Source: Euglena gracilis
Taxonomy: Eukaryota > Euglenida > Euglenophyceae > Euglenales
Length of the DNA stretch: 64,000 nucleotides
Assembly (NCBI GenBank): GCA_039621445.1
Contig: CP154956.1
Coordinates: 52,934,806-52,998,805, forward strand
Direction of reading: 5' to 3'
The notes beneath the pieces are model-generated. The model did not search any database and was not told the DNA's origin. It was given only the letters and a program-made list of their open reading frames with translations. This document shows, in pieces, positions 11,558 through 64,000 of the stretch. Position 1 is the stretch's first letter. Every line of letters begins with the position of its first letter. A program made the position numbers and the translations under genes.

Positions 11558-13223
11558 TCCACAGTTTGTCCAAACCATTTGGGATGTGGGCTGGGGCTAG
11601 AAATTTGTGCCAGTCTGGAGGACCCCTGGTTACACCTCACAAGCACAAATTGTTTGTGTTGCTGAATGGAAAATATGCTGCTAGATTGGAGAAAGGTCCC
11701 AGAGAATCGTCAGTGGGTGGAAAGGAACCCCTGTTTTGAAATTTCGGGTCCTCAGGATTGCTTTCCAGATGTTATGTTGTCTTTCAATGAAGCTCAAACA
11801 TTGCAGGACAGGTATTTGAAATATCCATTGGTTGCTTGTTTTGATCCTCCAATGGTTTGGACAGGGTACTTACTGCGTTCTCTGAAATGTCAAGCTCAGC
11901 TGTTATTTGGCCGAGGGGGGACAGGGTCCGATATATAGGAGGGTGTGCGCATTTTACCCCGAAACCCTCCTGTATGTGCACCACCCTCCTGGACCAGAGG
12001 GGTCCCAACCCCCGCCCCCGGGTCCGGACCGACCCTGGGGGGTGCCCCAAAAAGGTCAAAAATTTTCTTCTGGCACTTTGCGTTTTTGGCAAATTTTTGT
12101 CCAAAAAATGCCCAAAATGGAACTTTTGGCCATTTTGGGGATTAATTTTTTTCCTTCCCGGCGTTGGGCCGAAAATTGGTCACCCAAACTGCGCCAATGT
12201 TTCGGTGGGGGATCCCTTCCTCTTTCCCAAACCCTCCTGTAGATACACCCTCCCTCCTCTCCCTCCTGGACCAGGACTAGAGGAGGGAGAGGGAGAGGGT
12301 TTTTTTGCATTTTTTTCCCAGCCATTTTTGGATTTTTGCTGGAAGATTTTTTTGACTGTGAAAAAATCCTCATTTTTGCCCCGATTTTGCCCCAAAACCA
12401 AAAAATTTGCCGTTTTTTGTCAACAGAATACTTATTTTTCGGCCTATTTTGTTTTTTTTATTTTTGTAAATGGAAAATTTTCCCCTGGAAAATTTTTCTA
12501 AGTCCCCTCCTGTGGAAAAGTGTACATCCCGGGGAGCTCCTAAAGGTTTTATGTGCAATTTGCGTTTTTTTTTTGTGTTTTTTTTTTTTTTTTTTTTCGT
12601 GGTTTTTTTTGAGGGTCCATGTTGTGTTCCCCAAAATTATCTTTCTGCTGCTTTGTGCCAAGCGCTAATTTTCTTTGCACTTTTGGAAAAATTTTGTCCA
12701 AAAAAAAGCCCAAAATGGCATTTTTGGCCATTTTGGATTGAAAAAATTTTATGCCTGAAGCTGGGCTGAAAATTGGTCACCCGAACTGTGCCACTGTTCA
12801 GGTTGGGGGTACCCCCTCCTGGACCGGAGGAGAGGTCCAACCCCCTGCCCTTATGTCGAACCCTGATCCTTCTTCAACACACCAAAGCTGCAGTGAAGAT
12901 GAAAGCTCTTCCACACTGCTTACCGACAGATGATACCTGTTCTGTCCAGAACCAGTGACTTGTTGAATCTGCTGAAAGGAAGCAATGGTTAGTTTAACCT
13001 CATGGATCCTTGCCTTGCGTTAAATTTTGGGCTCAGCCAGTCCTATGCTCAAGTCAAATTTCTCTTTGTGTGGCTTCAATGAGCTTCCCTGCTGTTGTTG
13101 GATTCCCACAACAACCTGCGCGGCGTGGTCTCATCCTGGGATATCGCAGTGGAGATGGTACAGAGCGAGAAGGCATTTCCGTACACCCCGGAGTTCATTC
13201 AAAAGCTGAGGTCACGTGCTTAA
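4779..13223 (+). CDS. Two-CBS-domain protein, four exons
   Basis: Gene-level entry. Exons 4779-4886, 8424-8555, 9281 to about 9346, and 13084-13223 (TAA at 13221) together encode about 150 residues that are almost entirely a tandem CBS pair (Bateman module). CBS1 begins IMSTRLFCTTPTASIQEAA with LMTKENVGSLV, and ends LVGLVTQKDIVSFI. CBS2 reads ELITASEDM-AQAAAELMSKRH-VHHILV, then DSHNNLRGVVSSWDIAVEM. Each domain shows the usual order: IM or GHS entry, AxxLM helix, hydrophobic strand, LxGxVSxxDI end. Known for the family: CBS pairs bind adenine nucleotides or other ligands and regulate partner enzymes or channels. The target here is unknown. The ATG follows an acceptor-like TTTGCAG, so the 5' UTR may be spliced or a further upstream exon may exist; no targeting peptide is visible. 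Exons 1-2 and 2-3 join in phase. The exon 3-4 junction does not join in frame with a GT donor, so one splice site or a base is wrong. The protein is confidently CBS; the exact length is less certain. Confidence 0.75.
5513..5672 (+). repeat. Dispersed repeat R1, partial copy 2
   Basis: It matches 365-520 nearly base for base over about 130 bp (GGTCTGTGGCGGGCCCAAAT, GGAAATGGTCCGGATGGGTC), with a short deletion near its left side. Confidence 0.85.
5868..5966 (-). repeat. Inverted copy of the 2.0-2.35 kb tandem unit
   Basis: Read on the minus strand it gives GCCACAAAAACGACTTAGCC and a GGGGTGGAGGGGGGAG tract followed by TTCTGCC, as in the third unit at 2241-2350. Confidence 0.8.
6222..6415 (-). 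repeat. Dispersed repeat R1, inverted copy
   Basis: It is the reverse complement of about 190-385: AAAAGTCGGCGGTTTTG, TACATTAGAGTGGG, then the reiterated GTCGGCCGACTA words. With copy 1 it forms a 6-kb-spaced inverted repeat. Confidence 0.8.
6574..6652 (-). pseudogene. Degenerate tRNA-like sequence
   Basis: On the minus strand there is a perfect 5-bp anticodon-like stem (GTTGC/GCAAC) around a 7-base loop containing GTT, a T-loop-like TTCAATT, and complementary CCCCT/AGGGG ends. Loop position 33 is A rather than T, and the T-stem has two mismatches. It is therefore a tRNA relic or tRNA-derived repeat rather than a working gene. Confidence 0.35.
7094..7166 (-). pseudogene. tRNA-like sequence with intact A and B boxes
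   Basis: The minus strand carries TGGTTCAGCGG (A box), a perfect D-stem GTTC/GAAC, an anticodon-arm-like hairpin with loop CTTTGGG (TTG or TGG, Gln- or Pro-like), and a perfect T-arm CCGGG-TTCAATC-CCCGG. The variable loop is absent and the acceptor ends only partly pair (GGTG/CACC). It could be a tRNA pseudogene or the head of a SINE. A covariance-model scan would decide. Confidence 0.5.
7190..7370 (+). repeat. CGCCACGCC-rich short repeats
   Basis: Four copies of a word close to GACCCCCTCGCCACGCCA lie between C-rich spacers. No gene is present. Confidence 0.7.
8424..8555 (+). CDS. CBS gene exon 2
   Basis: Forty-four codons: end of CBS1 (STLVGLVTQKDIVSFI), a short linker (HDVDIGKPVSALLGHS) and the start of CBS2 (ELITASEDM). 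The acceptor is TTTGGTCAAG and the donor is GTGGTG. It is phase 0 on both sides. Confidence 0.78.
9281..9346 (+). CDS. CBS gene exon 3 (3' end uncertain)
   Basis: After the acceptor ATCACTGCAG the frame reads AQAAAELMSKRHVHHILVAR, the helix and second strand of CBS2. It joins exon 2 in phase. No GT at a compatible phase follows; candidates are GTTGCC near 9332 or a site after the Arg codon. The end given is approximate. Confidence 0.65.
9542..9690 (+). repeat. GC-rich repeat family A fragment
   Basis: It carries the family word GGGGGTCCAGCC-GCCAGCAGCCTTTT after a CCCCCAGGGGGGG palindrome. Related fragments occur near 25.1, 26.4, 26.7, 27.0, 30.8, 35.3, 39.4 and 60.7 kb. Confidence 0.7.
9706..9823. 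repeat. Foldback with telomere-like arms, copy 1
   Basis: The left arm GAATAGGGTTAGGGTTAGG ... GTTAGGCCTAAC is mirrored by a right arm ending CCTAACCCTAACCCTATT, with a roughly 50-bp interior. A second copy is at 27,642-27,942 and a diverged one at about 43,790-43,990. Confidence 0.8.
10085..10185 (-). repeat. Repeat family B fragment
   Basis: Read on the minus strand it shows GGACGGCAACGATTTTTGAC ... GGGTGCAAAAAATGGGCC, matching the interior of the copies at 19.7, 30.9 and 60.8 kb. Confidence 0.6.
11419..11556. repeat. Compound (AT)n(GT)n/(CA)n(TA)n microsatellite
   Basis: Alternating AT, GT, TATG and CA blocks that are roughly mirror-symmetric about 11,485, so it can fold on itself. The Tyr/Ile/Val/Cys frames over it are artefacts. 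Confidence 0.9.
12060..12850 (+). repeat. Repeat family C, two copies
   Basis: Two copies (about 12,060-12,240 and 12,650-12,850) share TTGTCCAAAAAA, GCCCAAAATGG, TTTTTGGCCATTTTGG, then GGGC(C/T)GAAAATTGGTCACCC and a closing (T/A)CCC(T/C)CCTGGACC. A third, more diverged copy is at 20,517-20,660. A poly-T tract lies between the copies (12,563-12,597). Confidence 0.7.
13084..13223 (+). CDS. CBS gene exon 4 (stop codon)
   Basis: It reads LLLLDSHNNLRGVVSSWDI then AVEMVQSEKAFPYTPEFIQK and ends at TAA 13221-13223. It supplies the last strand and helix of CBS2 plus a short C-terminal tail. The only nearby acceptor is CTTCAATGAG before 13084, which needs a phase-1 partner. An in-frame TGA lies immediately upstream, so the exon cannot extend left. 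Confidence 0.75.
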
Positions 13224-14071
13224 TGTCGCACAGAGTGCAAGATGGGCTGTGGTTTTTCTGTTTGCTCTGTAAGGCACGGAAAGACCAGTCTCCGAACCCC
13301 TCCCTGTAGAGCATCCAAATCTGTGGATTCCGGTTTAAGGGACGGTACAGAAGCTTGTTTAATGAAGATTTTCTTCAGGAGTGTACACTGTTGCCGTCTG
13401 TGACAGTTGCCTTGAATGAAACCTTGCAATCAATTAGGTTGGTGGGTTGGAGAGTGACGGTGAATGCCAACCGCTGCCCAGCCCCACTGTATATAGCCTG
13501 CCATGGTGCAGATCGTTGGGTCGGCATTACACCAGTATTCACTGCACATATTCATGCCTTGAAGAATATGCCGGCTTTTATGATGCCTGCCCCAATGCGT
13601 TGCAGCGGACCTCGCTCGCATGTGGGACATTATTGCAGCCATTTCAAGCTCTTACAATTGGAATTTGTCTTGCGTGTGCGTGTTTGTGCATGTGTAAGTG
13701 TGGGTGAGCGAATGACTTTGTGAGCGAGTACCTTTGAAATCACTGGGCATGACTGGGCGTGGCTGGAAATTTTGTCACACTTGGCCATTTGTGGCCAACT
13801 GGATAAAGTTTTTTTTGCGTATTTTGGTCATTTTTGGCAATTCTTGGCCAGTTTGGACAATTTTGGCCTTGGGAATTCTGGCACTGGGATTTCTGTATGA
13901 CGACTGACGGGTTGTGAGTGAGCGTGACTGAGCGTGACTGAGTATGGCTGGGTGTGATTGAGTCTGGGACTTTGGATGACTATAGGTGCTTATTTGCTTG
14001 TTTGTTTGTGAGTGACACAGTTTATGAATGAGCAAGTGAGTGAACAAAAGTGTATGTGAGTGAATGAATGA

Positions 14072-14087
14072 GTGCGTGCGTGCGTGC

Positions 14088-14170
<83 letters not shown>

Positions 14171-14203
14171 TGTGTGCGTGCGTGCGTGAGTGAGTGAGTG
14201 AGA

Positions 14204-14240
<37 letters not shown>
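14072..14240 (+). repeat. (GTGC)n then (GT)n microsatellite
   Basis: Roughly 27 GTGC/GCGT tetramers followed by GAGT repeats and about 16 GT units. It explains the His/Thr/Arg-only frames. Confidence 0.92.
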
Positions 14241-14241
<1 letters not shown>

Positions 14242-14905
14242 CGACTGAAAATACATTTCCCCCACAAGCACACACTCTCGGGTCGGTAAGGAGTTCCCCC
14301 AAGGAGTTCCTAACACCGATGCAGACGAGAGATATACGCAGTGACCTGCGTCCCATGGAGCTTTCCATGGCATTTTTCCCATAACTGTATGGCACGGTTG
14401 TTTCGCAAACCCGCGGCAGTTCTGCTGAGCTACCGACGGAGACCCCCTCCCCCAGGGGTTGGTGCTGCGACCCGAAGACCGGCGGCTGAGAATAGGGTAC
14501 TCGCACCCCAAGCCTTCGGGTGCCATCCGTATTTTTCGGCAGTTTTCGCCTTCCTCCACCCCGAAAGGGCCTTAGTCACCCTCCCCAAACGGTGCTGTCC
14601 CGGAGGGTGCCCCATAAGTAGTGATGCCATTTTTCCGTCCCGCGTTGCCTTGTTTTGGGGCTCGTTTTCCCCCCTCCCCCACCCCCGGGAGGGTGACGCA
14701 GAGCTCGTTCTTAACAGTCTGCAGCACAAAGACAAAAGCGGTCGGGGACGAGGGATGGCAGGGTCGTCACCCCTGAAAATGCCCCACCTGCCAACCACAA
14801 CACAGGCTGACGATACACGCGCACCACACCGACTGAAAACACATCCCCCCCCACAAGCACACATTCTCGGGTCGGTTAGAAGTTCCCCCAAGGAGTTCCT
14901 CCAGC
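14239..14905 (+). repeat. Dispersed repeat with direct end copies; inverted copy at 63.5 kb
   Basis: A block of about 70 bp with CCGACTGAAAA, CCCACAAGCACACA, CTCGGGTCGGT and AAGGAGTTCC occurs at both 14,239-14,310 and 14,830-14,901. The interior (CGGTCGGGGACGAGGG, GTGACGCAGAGC) recurs inverted at about 63,520-63,830. The overlapping open frames of about 190 codons on both strands lack family features. Confidence 0.7.
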
Positions 14906-16808
14906 AACAGTGATTCTCAGAGTGAGTGTATGCAGCGCGTGCGTGATTTGTCTTTCTGGTGCGCACACACACAAACACAGGTGTATTCTGTCCTCATCGA
15001 GCCTGCACTGGCGGGGTCAGCTCAAGAACCACATCTTTGATGTGGGGCCCTTGATATCGTCCCGCGTTTGGACAGTCGTTCATATTTTTGGGATCTTTGA
15101 ATGCGAGCTTAAAGTGTCCATGCATGGTTACCTGATCCCGCTGGATGTGTAATTCTTCAGCAAAGTTTTTTTTTCCCCGTTGGTCAGGTTGTTTGGTTTG
15201 GAGACCCCCCACTTTGTGTTACTGACTGGTTTTCCAGAAAGAAAGTCACTGACTGGTTTTTGGAAATAAAAGTGACCCCTCAAGGGGTGGGCCAAAGATT
15301 GTTTGCTCCCCAGCCAATGACACACCTTTCTTTTGAACAGCTTGGTTTGTTTCGTGCAAGGGGGTAGGGTGGGGGTCCGGAGCCCTCTGAAACCGAAAGT
15401 TTTTTTCCCAAGCGCTTCACATTGGACAAGTTATGATTTCTTGCAGGGATTTTTTGAGGGTGAGACCCCAGGGGAGAGGGGGCAGGGCGAGGCTGTACGG
15501 TAATCCCCGAAACCCTGTGGGTGGTGTGGAGGGGGCGACCACCTCTCCACCCCCATCCTGGTTGGTGGGGGGGTCCGACTCCCCCATCAGGATTTCCTAT
15601 ATTTCTGGGGTAGCCGATTTCAGGTCGAAGGATTCTTGCTGGTGTTGTGGTGGGTGTGGGGGTCGGGTCGACCCCCCCCCCAACCTGCCTCATTGGGGGT
15701 CGACCCCCCCCACCAGGCCTTCCTGCTCGGCCCTGAAGTAGGGTGGGTGGGCCCTCTGGAACCCCTCTCCAAAGGGGTGGGGGTCCGTCCCGAGTGGGTC
15801 CCCTCCGGGGGGGGGGTCCTCTATTTTCGCTGTGAAGAGCCAAAATTTTTGACCCCAAATCGACACCCCCCAAAAATGGGTTTCCCCGACCCCTTGGGTA
15901 GGTGGGCGGGGCAGTAAAAAAAAAAGAAAACCCCCTGGAGGGATATAATTCTGTTAGTGAGTAACTGTCATATTTCAGGGGTTGTTGTGCTGCTGTGGTG
16001 CTGTCTTTTTGCTTTGCATGATTTACGGAGCTCAAACCCTCCGAGGAGTGGATGAGTGGTTATTTTTTTAAGCATTCCTTCTTTTAGAAATTCCCAACTT
16101 CAAAATTAATTATGTCTGGTCCTCCATTCCATTGTAGGTTTAGGTTATAGGTTTGATCTGCCCAAAGTTTTGGGTGCAGGTAATTTGGTGGTCCATCAAG
16201 GGAACGAAGAATGCGAAGGCTCATTACCAGACTGAACTTTAAGGCAAGGACGACCGCACCCCAGGGGTGCCTGTCTGGGCAGGCATTCCAAGGCACCACC
16301 ATCCCAACAATGAAGATTTGCCCAAAAGTGCATGGCATTACTCCAGCGCCAAAGACACAAGCCCAGAAAGATGCATTGGGCAAGTTTCTGCCCATGACCA
16401 GGCTCACCACCCCCCTAGTGCTCATTATATGGCCTCACACATGCTGTGAGCTGGGATTTGTGACTTTGAAGGATTGTTTTGAAATGAATTTTATCCACGA
16501 CCACAATGAGAAACAGTGCGATAAAATATTCGCTCTGTTTCACGCCGTTCCCCTCTTTGGCAACTCGTTTGTTTTAGTTTTCTTCTGCTGGCTCAAATTT
16601 GAATCCCAGGTTTGAACAGGGGGTTCACATGGTGTTGAATAAAGCACAAGGAATTAATTTGTGCAGTCTCATATGTAATTGCTTGACGAGGCTCTGGGCC
16701 TCTGGGCCCTCTAGGCCGTACTTCATTAGACTGAAGGAGCCATACTCAGTGCCCCTGACGCACTCCGTCCCCTATTTTGCCGCCCTCCCGCCCGCTGCAG
16801 GGGCCGCC

Positions 16809-63980
<47,172 letters not shown>

Positions 63981-64000
63981 GTGTGTGCTTCTATCACATA

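Larger units (their letters stand above)
9347..13083 (+). other. CBS gene intron 3, repeat-filled
   Basis: It holds a GC-rich repeat (9542-9690), a TTAGGG-ended foldback (9706-9823), an AT/GT microsatellite and two copies of a GGCCGAAAATTGGTCACCC repeat. No additional exon was recognised, although one may exist because exons 3 and 4 do not join in frame. Confidence 0.5.
13224..16808. other. Intergenic region between CBS and Pol5-like genes
   Basis: I see no gene. It contains the GTGC microsatellite, a 14.24-14.90 kb repeat, GC-rich blocks at 15.43-15.94 kb and a repeat at 16.2-16.3 kb also present near 41.5 kb (AAGGCACCA-type words). The promoter of the downstream gene must lie here, but no clear TATA box or initiator could be singled out. 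Confidence 0.5.

Noticed and set aside
11857-12501. 214-codon frame
   Set aside because: It lies over repeat family C and homopolymers; the second family copy does not keep the frame.
8424-13223. IMP dehydrogenase as the identity of the CBS exons
   Set aside because: The LVGLVTQKDI word suggested it, but no catalytic-barrel exons (DSSQG, GGIQ motifs) occur and the frame stops right after CBS2.
14375-14460. tRNA-like GGTAGCTCAG on the minus strand
   Set aside because: Only the D-arm resembles a tRNA; no T-arm or acceptor pairing follows.
13775-14559. Minus-strand frames of 243 and 189 codons
   Set aside because: The core is the GTGC microsatellite and the rest is dispersed repeat. No domain features.
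15447-15941. Further hAT-like element (CAGGGATTTTTTG ... GAAAACCCCCTG)
   Set aside because: The ends resemble the family but differ at key bases and no 8-bp duplication flanks them.

Overview
The window is eukaryotic nuclear DNA. Two intron-rich protein genes are read from the + strand. Their exons are short (about 45-250 bp), GC-rich and mostly in phase with each other. They are bounded by GT..AG introns that range from about 100 bp to 12 kb and are packed with repeats. Poly-G and poly-C runs of 8-40 bases, long microsatellites, a 13-base N gap and several exon frameshifts point to a large, repeat-laden protist or algal genome assembled with some indel error. I cannot name the species.

Layout: (1) 1-4.8 kb is repeats only. 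(2) 4.78-13.22 kb holds four exons of a small protein made of two CBS domains and little else; exon coordinates are firm except for the junction between exons 3 and 4. (3) 13.2-16.8 kb is intergenic and repeat-rich. (4) From the start codon at 16,809 to beyond the right edge runs one very large gene. It has about 35 exons and about 1,200 codons in the window. It encodes a DNA polymerase phi / Pol5 / MYBBP1A-family nucleolar protein: an N-terminal helical-repeat region, an acidic stretch at 36.5-38.0 kb, a second helical region, then a Lys/Arg-rich tail at 62-64 kb. The last intron-scale gap (47.7-60.1 kb) holds most of the odd DNA.

Mobile and repeated DNA: three short hAT-type elements with 8-bp target duplications; a 3.0-kb terminal-inverted-repeat element (54,232-57,226) with a 5-bp target duplication and an empty paralogous site 1.6 kb away; a segmental A-B duplication (52.2-59.0 kb) carrying a core also found at 48.6 kb; foldbacks ending in TTAGGG-like sequence; REP-like paired palindromes at 22.4-22.9 kb; a highly iterated TGCGC palindrome; and several unnamed GC-rich families. 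No CRISPR, rRNA or recognisable transposase was seen. Two degenerate tRNA-like sequences lie at 6.6 and 7.1 kb.

The two genes have no obvious joint function. The CBS protein would be a ligand-sensing or regulatory module. The Pol5/MYBBP1A protein is expected to act in the nucleolus in rDNA transcription and ribosome assembly.
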